A DNA stretch of 64,000 bases, taken from an uncultured Bacilli bacterium (GTDB taxonomy: Bacteria; Bacillota_I; Bacilli_A; RF39; UBA660). The stretch spans positions 1-64,000 of the forward strand of contig CAKOMR010000003.1 in the NCBI GenBank assembly GCA_934096705.1. The letters run 5' to 3'. Under the pieces are notes generated by a model. The model made no database searches, had not been told where the DNA came from, and worked only from the letters and a program-made list of their open reading frames with translations. The position numbers and the translations under genes are program-made. Positions 1-8,512 of this stretch are shown in pieces. Positions within the stretch are counted from its first letter, which is position 1, and each line of letters starts with the position of its first letter.

Positions 1-341
1 AAACTATATCTTTGCTTAACCATTTCTTTATAATTTAATTGACCATGATTAATAATAACAGAAGGTCTAGAAGTAAATACTTGTCTAAACATTCTAGATT
101 TAGTTGAAAGGTAAGCAAGTATCACCTCAATAACAACTAATAAACTTATTGGAGCAATAGTAAGCATTATAGATTTATCAATATTTTCAATACTAATTGC
201 AACTAATTCCGCAATTAAAATAGATACAATTAAATCAACAATTCCCAGTTGTCCGACTTCTCTTTTTCCCATAATACGATAAGAAAAAGTAACAAAAAAA
301 TAAAAGAATAATGTTCTTAATACAGTAGTTAATAATTCCAT
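1..341 (-). CDS. DUF421 (YetF-type) membrane protein, 3' end cut by window edge
   Basis: I translated this by hand from the ATG at 339-341, which follows GGTGAT three bases upstream. The first 113 or so residues are visible. They contain hydrophobic N-terminal segments, the phrase SYRIMGKREVGQLG, and later a cytosolic stretch SVIINHGQLNYKEM. This arrangement (short membrane segments followed by a 'P-V-x-I-x-N-G' like strand) is that of the DUF421/YetF family, whose biochemical role is not established. It lies 45 bases downstream of thrS on the same strand with no clear terminator between them, so read-through from thrS is possible. The carboxyl end lies beyond the window. Confidence 0.75.
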   Translation of the reverse strand, partial: MELLTTVLRTLFFYFFVTFSYRIMGKREVGQLGIVDLIVSILIAELVAISIENIDKSIMLTIAPISLLVVIEVILAYLSTKSRMFRQVFTSRPSVIINHGQLNYKEMVKQRYS

Positions 342-386
342 ATCATCACCAACTATATTATGGGTTATATTCTTTTATTTTAATCA

Positions 387-2150
387 TTATAAATTTTGTT
401 CTTTATTTTTAATACAATTATTTAAATTATTAATAAACTCATCAACACTACAAGTTACCGTATCTTGTTTACCATATTCTCTATAACTTATTAAATTATT
501 ATTCTTTTCATTATCTCCTAAAATAAGAGTTAAAAGATTCTTTTTAGTTTGACTTTCTCTCATCTTATAACCAATTTTTTCATTTCTACTATCTACATCA
601 ACTCTAATATTATTATCTTTTAATAAATTACTAATCTTATAAGCATAATCTAAATGATATTCATTATTTACAGGTATAATATTAACTTGTAAAGGAGCAA
701 GCCATAAAGGGAAAACACCCTTAGTTTCTTCTATAATAAATGCTGTAAATCTATCAAAAGTACCAAATATAGCTCTATGTAACACAACAGGTATTTGTTT
801 TTCACCATTACTATCTATATAAGAAAGTTCAAATCTTCTAGGAAGAAGAAAATCTAATTGACAAGTAGATAAGGTAACCTCTGGTCCTACTGCCGGCTTA
901 ACTTCAACATCTAACTTAGGTCCATAAAAAGCAGCCTCACCTATAGCCTCAAAATATTCAACATTAAGTTCATTTAATACTTCCCTTAATTTATTTTCAG
1001 CCATATCCCACATTTCATCATCATCAAAGTATTTTTCTTTATCTTCTTTATCTCTTAATGATAATCTAAATTTATAATTTTTAATTCCAAAATCTTTATA
1101 AACATCTAAAATTAAACTAACAACTTTTTTAAATTCATCTTTAATTTGTTCAGGAGTAACAAATAAGTGAGCATCATTTTGACACATACATCTAACTCTT
1201 TCAAGCCCCTTAACAGCGCCACTTGCCTCATATCTAAAATCAGTTGCAAATTCACCTATCCTTATAGGTAAATCTCTATATGAATGTAATTTATTCTTAT
1301 AAACAAGCATATGATGAGGACAGTTCATAGGTCTTAAAACAAACTCTTCATCATCTACTTTCATCATAGGAAACATATTTTCTTTATAATGATCCCAGTG
1401 ACCACTAGTCTTATATAGATTAACTGTACCGACACATGGAGTATAAACATGATTATATCCTAATTTTTGTTCTTTTTCATATATATAATTTTCTAGTTGC
1501 TTTCTAATAATAGCACCATTTGGAAGCCATAAAGGCATACCAGCACCAACTAATTCATCAGTCATAAATATTTCTAAATCTTTGCCAATTTTACGATGAT
1601 CTCTTTGTTTTGCTTCCTCTATTTCATTTAAGCAATTATTTAAATCTTCTTCATTAGTAAAACATACACCATAAATTCTTTGAAGCATTTTGTTTTTAGC
1701 ATCGCCCTTCCAGTATGCACCACTAACTTTTAATAATTTAAAATATTTAAGCATTTTAACATTGTCAACATGAGGTCCACGACATAAATCAGTAAAATCA
1801 CCTTGTGAATATGTAGAAATAACTGTAGTATTTTCATCCATTCTACTAATTAAATCAACCTTATATGGGTCATCTTTAAATTCTTTTAAAGCTTCTTCTT
1901 TACTTATTTCATTTCTAATAATTTTTTTACCATCTTTAGAAATTTTTTTCATTTCTTTTTCTATTTTAGGTAAATCTTCTTCAGTTAAAGTAACATCGCC
2001 TAAATCAATATCATAATAAAAGCCATCTTCTATTACAGGTCCTACCCAAAACATTGCATTTGGATATAAATGTTTTACTGCTTGTGCAAGTAAATGTGCA
2101 CAGCTATGGTTTAATACGCTTAATTTTTCATCTTCTTTAATATTTATCAT
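387..2150 (-). CDS. thrS: Threonyl-tRNA synthetase lacking the TGS domain
   Basis: Charges tRNA-Thr with threonine in the cytoplasm. The 587-residue product starts almost directly with the editing domain (HSCAHLLAQAV, with the conserved histidines), followed by the class II catalytic core (RPMNCPHHMLVY, RIGEFATDFRYE, motif 3 near VVLHRAIFGTFDRF) and the C-terminal anticodon-binding domain. Family members are usually about 640 residues with an N-terminal TGS domain of about 60 residues, which is absent here. I place the start at the ATG at 2148-2150 because GGAGG sits immediately upstream; the in-frame ATG 15 bases earlier would put that GGAGG inside the coding region. It is preceded by a T-box leader, so expression should respond to uncharged tRNA-Thr. 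Confidence 0.95.
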   Translation of the reverse strand: MINIKEDEKLSVLNHSCAHLLAQAVKHLYPNAMFWVGPVIEDGFYYDIDLGDVTLTEEDLPKIEKEMKKISKDGKKIIRNEISKEEALKEFKDDPYKVDLISRMDENTTVISTYSQGDFTDLCRGPHVDNVKMLKYFKLLKVSGAYWKGDAKNKMLQRIYGVCFTNEEDLNNCLNEIEEAKQRDHRKIGKDLEIFMTDELVGAGMPLWLPNGAIIRKQLENYIYEKEQKLGYNHVYTPCVGTVNLYKTSGHWDHYKENMFPMMKVDDEEFVLRPMNCPHHMLVYKNKLHSYRDLPIRIGEFATDFRYEASGAVKGLERVRCMCQNDAHLFVTPEQIKDEFKKVVSLILDVYKDFGIKNYKFRLSLRDKEDKEKYFDDDEMWDMAENKLREVLNELNVEYFEAIGEAAFYGPKLDVEVKPAVGPEVTLSTCQLDFLLPRRFELSYIDSNGEKQIPVVLHRAIFGTFDRFTAFIIEETKGVFPLWLAPLQVNIIPVNNEYHLDYAYKISNLLKDNNIRVDVDSRNEKIGYKMRESQTKKNLLTLILGDNEKNNNLISYREYGKQDTVTCSVDEFINNLNNCIKNKEQNL

Positions 2151-2167
2151 AATTTCCTCCTTCAATA

Positions 2168-2371
2168 AAAAAACTCCAGCTTACGCAGGAGTGACTAAGC
2201 ACGGTACCATCCTTTTTTTTACTTAATTTTTATAACGGTTTTAGCCGGGGCTCTTTTTCAAGACCAGTTCATGGGTAGTAAAAATATTTGTTCTTAAGTT
2301 ATCTTTCACCATCATAACTTCGCTATTTAAGACTTAAAATACTTTCTTGTCCCAATCAAAACTTTTAAAAC
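2168..2371 (-). promoter_or_regulatory. T-box riboswitch leader of thrS
   Basis: On the minus strand the conserved T-box core GGATGGTACCGTGC is at 2199-2212, followed by an intrinsic terminator at 2173-2192. Upstream there is a Stem I-like fold: AGTTAT pairs with ATAACT around a GATGGTGAAAG distal loop, and TCTTAA pairs with TTAAGA below it. An AGTA box lies on the 5' side, and the opposite strand of the loop reads ACT ACC (2274-2279), both threonine codons, so the specifier is threonine either way. Uncharged tRNA-Thr would stabilise the antiterminator and switch thrS on. The exact specifier register is my inference. Confidence 0.88.
2173..2192 (-). terminator. T-box regulated intrinsic terminator
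   Basis: The minus strand reads ACTCC, a short GC-containing inner stem, then GGAGT followed by a run of T. It lies just after the T-box core and before the thrS ribosome-binding site, as expected for a leader attenuator. Confidence 0.85.
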
Positions 2372-2377
2372 AAGCAT

Positions 2378-2407
2378 ATTATAGCACATTTTTTATATTT
2401 TTTTCAA
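2378..2407 (-). promoter_or_regulatory. Promoter of thrS leader
   Basis: On the minus strand TTGAAA (2402-2407) is separated by 18 bases from TATAAT (2378-2383). Transcription would begin near 2371, at the start of the T-box leader. Confidence 0.7.
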
Positions 2408-2411
2408 TATA

Positions 2412-2801
2412 TTACCTATTCTTTTTTAATATTAAAGTTATAATTGATGCAATAGAATACCCTATAAGAGCGCTACATATTATAATAAATAGAATTTTCT
2501 CATTTCTAAATCTTTTTGCACAAAGTAAAAAAATAAATGCTATACTTATGCAAATAGTAACTGAAGATAAATAAATTGGAATATACTTTTTATGTTCAAG
2601 CAACATCCTATTTCCTAATAGTTCATCTGTACTTTTTTCTAATACTTTCGAAAGTAATAATAATTGTTCTGGATTCGGAGATGTCTGCCCTTGCTCCCAA
2701 TTAGAAATAGTTTGTCTTGATACATTAAGTTTTTCCGCTAAAGATTCTTGTGAATGTCCTTTGGCCTTTCTTAAACTAGATATATTGTTTCCTAAATTCA
2801 T
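2412..2801 (-). CDS. XRE-family HTH regulator with two C-terminal membrane helices
   Basis: A 129-residue protein with an N-terminal helix-turn-helix (SLRKAKGHSQESLAEKLNVS, then RQTISNWEQGQ), a short linker and two hydrophobic segments near residues 74-92 and 102-122. This is the common membrane-tethered Cro/CI type; what it senses or controls is unknown. The start is the ATG at 2799-2801, eight bases after AAAGG; an in-frame ATG five codons upstream would leave that site inside the gene. Its 3' end sits next to the thrS promoter, so it and thrS are separate units in the same direction. Confidence 0.8.
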   Translation of the reverse strand: MNLGNNISSLRKAKGHSQESLAEKLNVSRQTISNWEQGQTSPNPEQLLLLSKVLEKSTDELLGNRMLLEHKKYIPIYLSSVTICISIAFIFLLCAKRFRNEKILFIIICSALIGYSIASIITLILKKNR

Positions 2802-2877
2802 ATTTTTTCCTTTCACATAATTTATAACATAAAATGTATTTACGTTTCTATATAAAACTTTTTTAATTATGCAAAAA

Positions 2878-3243
2878 TTACTTAAATAAATTTATTATTT
2901 TAGGTAAAAATATAATAAGACCAATTATTGCAGAACCAATTGCAAATACAAGTACTCCTCCTGCTGATATATCTTTTGACCTTTTAGCATCTTCATTTAT
3001 CTTTGGCATTGCTAAGTTAACTACAATTTCAATTGCGGTATTAAAACATTCTCCTCCTATTACAAGAGCAAAGTAACTTATACACACAATCCATTCCCAA
3101 GTTTTAATTTTCAAAATAATTCCAAATATTATAACTAGTAATGCTATAGAAAAATGTATTTTCATATTTCTTTCTGATTTAAAAGCACTTTTTATGCCTG
3201 CAAAAGCATACTTGAAACTATTAATTAGTTTTTTATTTTTCAT
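2878..3243 (-). CDS. dgkA: Diacylglycerol/undecaprenol kinase family protein
   Basis: Small integral membrane kinase of 121 residues. After a basic N-terminus with SFKYAFAGIKSAFKSERNMKIH it has three membrane helices, the signature GECFNTAIEIVVN, and AKRSKDISAGGVL, which match the ATP/metal-binding and catalytic region of the DgkA family. Gram-positive members mainly phosphorylate undecaprenol, recycling the lipid carrier used for wall polymers. The start is the ATG at 3241-3243 after AAGGAG. The start overlaps the end of a PAP2 phosphatase remnant in another frame, so the two were probably once translationally coupled lipid-carrier recycling genes. Confidence 0.9.
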   Translation of the reverse strand: MKNKKLINSFKYAFAGIKSAFKSERNMKIHFSIALLVIIFGIILKIKTWEWIVCISYFALVIGGECFNTAIEIVVNLAMPKINEDAKRSKDISAGGVLVFAIGSAIIGLIIFLPKIINLFK

Positions 3244-3424
3244 TTTTCTCCTTATCAACTATAAATCTATTTGCAAAATTTATAAATAATACTAAATAAG
3301 ATATAGAAATTAAAAAGCCAGCACATACATCACTCGTATAATGAATTTCTAAATAAATTCTACTTAATCCAATAAGTATTATTAATAACGATAATACACT
3401 AATTAATATATTTTTTAAATACTT
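3233..3424 (-). pseudogene. C-terminal remnant of a PAP2-family phosphatase
   Basis: Translating 3424 down to the TAA at 3233-3235 gives about 63 residues of open frame that include LSRIYLEIHYTSDV, the third PAP2 motif (S-R-x5-H-x3-D), inside a hydrophobic protein. A stop (3425-3427) closes the frame just upstream, and I see no start or earlier PAP2 motifs in 3425-3600. PAP2 enzymes dephosphorylate undecaprenyl pyrophosphate or phosphatidate. The fragment overlaps the first codons of the kinase gene. The rest of the 357-base gap (3244-3600) shows only AT-rich sequence with no clear gene. Confidence 0.75.
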
Positions 3425-3600
3425 TTAACGAATATTTTTATGTAAACAAAACTTTTATAAAAATCATTTTATTTACTAATCAGTTTTTTATAAAAATTAG
3501 TATTCAATGTGGTAAACTCATCTTTATAAAAAAATTAGTCCCGTTTTTAAATTCTTTCAAGAATAAAATTTTTAGTTTTTTTTATTAAATTTTAGACCAG

Positions 3601-4533
3601 TTATTCCTCATATCTAATTTCGTTCATGTAATTAAATCCGCTTAAGAAATAATCATATGAATATTCTCTTACTCTATTTTCCATAACATCATTTATTGGA
3701 ATAATTGTATAATCTTTTAATACTACATACTTATAAGTAAATGTTAATACTTCATCATAATATTTTGTTAATAAGTTTATTTTAACTGTAGTTGTAACTG
3801 TTTTATTTTCATTTGTATCAAAATAACTCATTAACTCATAAAAACCTTTATCAGTTTTAAGTATACGTTCATTATATATTCTAATTACTTTTTCACCTTC
3901 GTAATTGCCACTTACTTTGTCAATAACAGGGTACTTACTATCATTTGTATAAAGCATCCTATATAAAATATTATCTTTGGCATATACATAATTAGACATA
4001 AAATCATAATCTATCTTTTTGCCTAAAAATTCAGTTGAATATTCCCATTTTAAATAAGTATTAAGTCTATAATTTGCTTTTAAATACATTTCATAACTAT
4101 CTTCAACTTTATTATCTATATTATCATCGTGAAGTGTATATAACGTATCATTATAATCAATAAATTTTATATCAGCTCCGTGACCTGGAAAAATATTCAT
4201 TACATTTATATTACTATCAATATCATATACTTTTTTATATTCAAACTCACCATTATCAAGTTTCTGTGGATTAAAAATATAAATTTCATTATTACTTATA
4301 AAAGCATAATTTCTAAAACTTGTATTTTCATTTAAAACTTCACCATTAATTTTTAAATACTTTTTATCAGGATTTTTATTTTTAAGTTCCTGCACTAAAG
4401 ATATAGGTTCAAAGTCAGTATGATCTTTTAAATCTTTACCAGTTTTATTATTTTTAACTAGTATAATAGTTACAATAATTGCAAGTAAGATAGCAAGTCC
4501 TAAAGCTATATAAATAATTTTTTTATTTTTCAT
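3601..4533 (-). CDS. Membrane-anchored extracellular protein of unknown function
   Basis: 310 residues: a lysine-rich N-terminus, one transmembrane helix at about residues 7-26, then a hydrophilic outside domain rich in Tyr, Asn and Asp. I recognise no catalytic motif. The repeated 'xIYxFNP', 'xLYTLHDDN' and 'NILYRMLYTND' phrases could be blades of a beta-propeller-like fold, but that is a guess. It starts seven bases after the gene at 4541-5617, whose product has the same architecture, so the two probably form an operon and may act together at the outer membrane face. Confidence 0.6.
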   Translation of the reverse strand: MKNKKIIYIALGLAILLAIIVTIILVKNNKTGKDLKDHTDFEPISLVQELKNKNPDKKYLKINGEVLNENTSFRNYAFISNNEIYIFNPQKLDNGEFEYKKVYDIDSNINVMNIFPGHGADIKFIDYNDTLYTLHDDNIDNKVEDSYEMYLKANYRLNTYLKWEYSTEFLGKKIDYDFMSNYVYAKDNILYRMLYTNDSKYPVIDKVSGNYEGEKVIRIYNERILKTDKGFYELMSYFDTNENKTVTTTVKINLLTKYYDEVLTFTYKYVVLKDYTIIPINDVMENRVREYSYDYFLSGFNYMNEIRYEE

Positions 4534-4540
4534 TTAGAAC

Positions 4541-5617
4541 CTACTTTTCTATATAACCGCTTGTTTTTTGCGTATACATATCATCAGTTATACTTTTATA
4601 TCTTTTTCCATCATAATCATCAGTAAAGCCATTATATGCCTTATAGATTTCATTAGTTTCTGTATCATAGACTCTTTCATAACCAAGTGTTGCATCACTT
4701 TGTTTTTGACTAATAATATCTAGTGATGTATTTCTTTTACTCCATGAATCCATTATTCCATCACTTATTTGATTTCCTATTTCTCTTACCTTTTGGAAAT
4801 TACTCATAACAGTATCTTGCTCTTTATTAAAGCCACTTATAAAAAGATCTGTAAAGTTTAATGACGCTGCAATTTCATTTAAAGTATCTTCCCAATCAAT
4901 AAATTCATCCTTTGGTGTAGTTATAAAGATTGCATCATAAACATTTAAATAGTATATATCAATTTGCTTTCCTGACATTATATTTTCATAAACATAATAT
5001 GGACCCGCATCATATACATAAGCTGTAAATATTCCTTCGCCATCCTTACCATTTACATCTTTAAATGTTGCTCTTAACATATCACCGCCAAAAGCACCTT
5101 TGCCTAAATTTTCAGTTATTGTAAAATCAGTTAATGTTGGAAATGTAAATGTAGCCGTATTATTTAAAGCACCTAAGTCATTAAATATTTTATAAAAGCC
5201 TTCAGTATCTTTTGTAGCAATTACGCTAGTTTTGGCAAACATACTATTTGGATAATATTTTTGTTGCCACTTTTTTGCATCTTCAGACTTATTGTAACCT
5301 TCAGTTTTCATATTAAAGAAAAACTGATAAGTAGGATTACTTGGATCATAAACTTTTATTGTATAGTGAATATAATCTCCAATAGTGTCAACTTTCCATC
5401 CTTTAGGTTTTTTTATAGAAAATTCATTTGTGGTGTACTCTTCAAGCTCTACTTTACTAGCCTCAGATTTAACTATTTTTATATTTGCATCAGGATTATA
5501 AAATATTGATTTACCATCCTTTTTAGTTAGCAAAATAATCCCTATGACAAGCGCAATAACTACTGCACCAACAATAAGCATCTTTTTTGATGATATATTT
5601 AATTTATTAGTTTTCAT
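4541..5617 (-). CDS. Membrane-anchored extracellular protein of unknown function
   Basis: 358 residues with one N-terminal membrane helix at about residues 13-31 (MLIVGAVVIALVIGIILLT) and a long extracellular part. The segment YTTNEFSIKKPKGWKVDTIG resembles the start of PsbP-like/lipoprotein domains in which 'F-x-I-x-x-P-x-G-W' opens a beta sheet, but I cannot assign a family firmly. The C-terminus (ATLGYERVYDTETNEIYKAY and following) looks like a separate small module. AAAGGAG lies nine bases before the ATG. It is the first gene of a two-gene unit with 3601-4533 and is divergent from the regulator at 5764. Confidence 0.6.
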   Translation of the reverse strand: MKTNKLNISSKKMLIVGAVVIALVIGIILLTKKDGKSIFYNPDANIKIVKSEASKVELEEYTTNEFSIKKPKGWKVDTIGDYIHYTIKVYDPSNPTYQFFFNMKTEGYNKSEDAKKWQQKYYPNSMFAKTSVIATKDTEGFYKIFNDLGALNNTATFTFPTLTDFTITENLGKGAFGGDMLRATFKDVNGKDGEGIFTAYVYDAGPYYVYENIMSGKQIDIYYLNVYDAIFITTPKDEFIDWEDTLNEIAASLNFTDLFISGFNKEQDTVMSNFQKVREIGNQISDGIMDSWSKRNTSLDIISQKQSDATLGYERVYDTETNEIYKAYNGFTDDYDGKRYKSITDDMYTQKTSGYIEK

Positions 5618-5763
5618 TTAATAAATCTCCTTTACTTATATTAATATTATATATTTTAAGTAATAATTAGGGCAACAAACTTTCCACTTAAAACAATGTT
5701 TTAGATGGAAATATTTTTTTATTCAAATATTTATAGTATAATATTTTCGAAAAGTGGTGAATT

Positions 5764-7488
5764 ATGAATTTCAAAGATACTTTAAATGCATATATGAATA
5801 ATCTTAATTGTTCTGCAAAAAAACTTTCTGAAATGTCAGGATTATCAGAATCAGTTATTTCTAGATATCGAAGTGGCGAAAGAACCCCATTAAAGGATAG
5901 TAAACAAATTGATAAACTTATTAATGCATTATTTAATATTGCAAAAAATAATAATGATAATACGTATACACTTGAAAAAATTAAAAATGATTTTAACTCA
6001 ACACTTTTAAATGATGACTTTGATTATGAATCATTTAGTAATAATTTAAATACATTAATAACTTCATTAAATATAAATACAAATGAAATGGCCAAATTTA
6101 TAGTTTTTGATGCTTCACACATTTCAAGAATTAGATATGGCAAATCCAAGCCCTCAAATCCCATAGATTTTTCAAATAAAATTTGTTCATATGTTTTATT
6201 TAAATATAAAAATCCAGATGACATAAATAATCTTATCGAGCTTATAAAATACGAAAAAAAAGATTTATCAAGTGATAAACTACGAGATGCGTTATTTTTA
6301 TGGCTAACTAGTGAAAAAGTTCAAACAAAAAATCAAATATCAGATTTTTTGCATAATTTAGATACCTTTAATTTAGATGACTATATAAAGGTAATAAAAT
6401 TTGATGAATTGAAAGTACCAAATATTCCTTTTTATAAAGGTAGAACAAAAAAATATTATGGAATCGAAGAAATGAAAGAAGGAGAACTAAACTTTTTTAA
6501 ATCCACTGTACTATCAAAATCTAAAGAAGATATCTTTATGTGTAGTGATATGCCTATGGAAGATATGGCCGAAGATACTGACTTTGGTAAAAAGTGGATG
6601 TTTGCTATAGCAATGTGTTTAAAAAAAGGTCATCATTTAAATATTATTCATAATTTAGATAGACCATTTAATGAGATGATGCTTGGGCTTGAAAGTTGGA
6701 TACCTATTTATATGACAGGTCAAATATCTCCATATTATTTAAAAGAATATAAAAATAATATATACAATCATTTAAATTATGTATCTAAAGCTGCAGCTTT
6801 AACCGGAGAATGTATAAAAGGTAATCATAATAAAGGAATGTATTATTTAACCACAAACAAAAATGAAGTTAAATATTATAAAGAAAAATGCAGTTTATTA
6901 TTAAAAAAAGCTAGTCCACTCATGGAAATATATAGAGAAAATAATGCAAAAGAATATGAATTATTTTTAAAAAGTGATGTAAATATATTATGTGATCGAA
7001 AAAGATATTTATCTTCTTTACCCATATTTACAATTTCTGATGATCTTTTAATAAAAATTTTAAAAAGAAATAAAATTAACAATGCAGATATTAAAATAAT
7101 AATTAATTATAAAAATAATGAGTTAATGTATATGAAAAATATAATGACTAATAATATTGTAAATGATTATATATATGTAGTAAAAGAAAATGAATTTAAA
7201 AATAACATAGCGGTTTCACTAAATAATTTATTTTATAACAAAAAAATCAATTATACATATAGTGAATATTTAGAGCATTTAAAACTTACTAAAAAATATG
7301 AAAAAGAAAATACTAATTACCATCTTAATTATGAAGAATATCAAACATTTCAAAATATAACAACAACGATTATAAATGAAAAATATGTTCTTATATCTAA
7401 AAATGCTAATCCAGTTATTCACTTTGTAATTAAACATCCAAAATTAGTCGAAGCAATAGATAATTTTAATCCACTTGTTAAAGAATAA
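5764..7488 (+). CDS. Large XRE-type regulator with two HTH-like regions
   Basis: 574 residues. An N-terminal helix-turn-helix (SAKKLSEMSGLSESVISRYR, residues 17-36) is followed by a second, degenerate one around residues 105-128 (NEMAKFIVFDASHISRIRYG). The remaining 400 residues have no motif I recognise; they contain conserved-looking phrases such as MFAIAMCLKKGHHLNIIHNL and SWIPIYMTGQISPYYLK, suggesting a ligand-sensing domain. No membrane helix. It is transcribed away from the anchored-protein operon at 5617 and could regulate it. GTGGTG lies just upstream of the ATG. Similar long XRE proteins occur in Clostridia, but their function is not known to me. Confidence 0.7.
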   Translation: MNFKDTLNAYMNNLNCSAKKLSEMSGLSESVISRYRSGERTPLKDSKQIDKLINALFNIAKNNNDNTYTLEKIKNDFNSTLLNDDFDYESFSNNLNTLITSLNINTNEMAKFIVFDASHISRIRYGKSKPSNPIDFSNKICSYVLFKYKNPDDINNLIELIKYEKKDLSSDKLRDALFLWLTSEKVQTKNQISDFLHNLDTFNLDDYIKVIKFDELKVPNIPFYKGRTKKYYGIEEMKEGELNFFKSTVLSKSKEDIFMCSDMPMEDMAEDTDFGKKWMFAIAMCLKKGHHLNIIHNLDRPFNEMMLGLESWIPIYMTGQISPYYLKEYKNNIYNHLNYVSKAAALTGECIKGNHNKGMYYLTTNKNEVKYYKEKCSLLLKKASPLMEIYRENNAKEYELFLKSDVNILCDRKRYLSSLPIFTISDDLLIKILKRNKINNADIKIIINYKNNELMYMKNIMTNNIVNDYIYVVKENEFKNNIAVSLNNLFYNKKINYTYSEYLEHLKLTKKYEKENTNYHLNYEEYQTFQNITTTIINEKYVLISKNANPVIHFVIKHPKLVEAIDNFNPLVKE

Positions 7489-7522
7489 AAAAATAAAGCT
7501 AGAGTTCTAGTTTTATTTTTAG
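7487..7522. terminator. Bidirectional intrinsic terminator
   Basis: An inverted repeat, AAAATAAAGCTAGA and TCTAGTTTTATTTT, lies between the convergent genes ending at 7488 and 7519, with A-runs on one side and T-runs on the other, so it can serve both. Confidence 0.75.
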
Positions 7523-8352
7523 TTTTTACAGTCAATTTCATTATATTTCATAGAATAGTCACCGATTAATATATTTTTAGTAGTATTACATATTATCATA
7601 GTTATATCTTTATTTTTTGACTTATATATTTTAATTTCACCATCTTGTAAAGTTTCTTTTAACTCTAACTTATTAGTAATATGTTTTATACCATCATCAA
7701 TTGTTTGAAATGCTGTTGATAAATAAGTTTTTAAAGTTATATCTTTATCATTTTCTTTAATATAAAATTCTTTGATGTTACCAGCTAAATAAATACTATT
7801 ATTATCAGAGGTATAATATTCATTATATTTAATATCTGTATGTGTTTGTGGTTTTGTAATATAAAAATCAAAATTATCACTAGAATTTAAATCTTTTTTA
7901 ATAGTAAATTCCACTGCTACATTAAAAGTTTCGTATTGTCCTTCTTCTTTTTCATAATCAATACTTTTTATAATTCTATAAGTACCCTCTGGTAATTTTC
8001 CATAGCCTGATTTCCAATTTAATTCAATTTCTTTACTCTCATTTGCAAGAAGGTATAATGCTGGTAAAATGAAGTCAAGTTGAGCATTTATATAATGCCA
8101 TTTTCCATTTTTTTTTATCTCTATTGTATATGGATAACCGTATTGATAGTTTTTATCACTATTATTAGTTAAAATTAAAGTTGCACCTTCATTTGTTAAT
8201 GTACCCTCTTTAATAGACAAAGTAACATCACTTTGTGAAATTTTTACATCAGATACATTTCCTATATCAAATCTATTTTTAGATTTTTTGCATCCAGTTA
8301 ATCCTAAAATCATAATCACACATATTAAAATACTTAATATTTTTTTATTCAT
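7519..8352 (-). CDS. Lipoprotein with bacterial Ig-like (Big_14 type) domain
   Basis: 277 residues with a lipoprotein signal (basic start, hydrophobic core, LTGC lipobox at about residues 18-21). Residues 40-155 match the pattern of the Big_14 immunoglobulin-like domain: 'SIKEGTLTNEGATLILTNNS', 'YGYPYTIEIKKNGKWHYI', 'ELNWKSGYGKLPEGTYRIIK'. Such domains are found on extracellular lipoproteins of Firmicutes; the role is unknown, likely binding. The C-terminal 110 residues are unrecognised. It is a single-gene unit bounded by a terminator at 7487-7522. Confidence 0.8.
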   Translation of the reverse strand: MNKKILSILICVIMILGLTGCKKSKNRFDIGNVSDVKISQSDVTLSIKEGTLTNEGATLILTNNSDKNYQYGYPYTIEIKKNGKWHYINAQLDFILPALYLLANESKEIELNWKSGYGKLPEGTYRIIKSIDYEKEEGQYETFNVAVEFTIKKDLNSSDNFDFYITKPQTHTDIKYNEYYTSDNNSIYLAGNIKEFYIKENDKDITLKTYLSTAFQTIDDGIKHITNKLELKETLQDGEIKIYKSKNKDITMIICNTTKNILIGDYSMKYNEIDCKN

Positions 8353-8512
8353 TTTTAGTCCTCCATTTCAAAATTATAACTTCTTTTTATATTATATCAT
8401 ACTTTCTTTTCACAAAAACAGAAGTAGCAAAAAAATTAAAATTATGACTAATTATTAAATATTACTAATATAGAATTTTACAATTTTTTTAACAGCCATA
8501 TTAGTTTAAAAA

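Noticed and set aside
2347..2574. Plus-strand hydrophobic open frame of 75 codons
   Set aside because: Antisense to the XRE regulator's membrane helices and the thrS promoter; no support as a gene.
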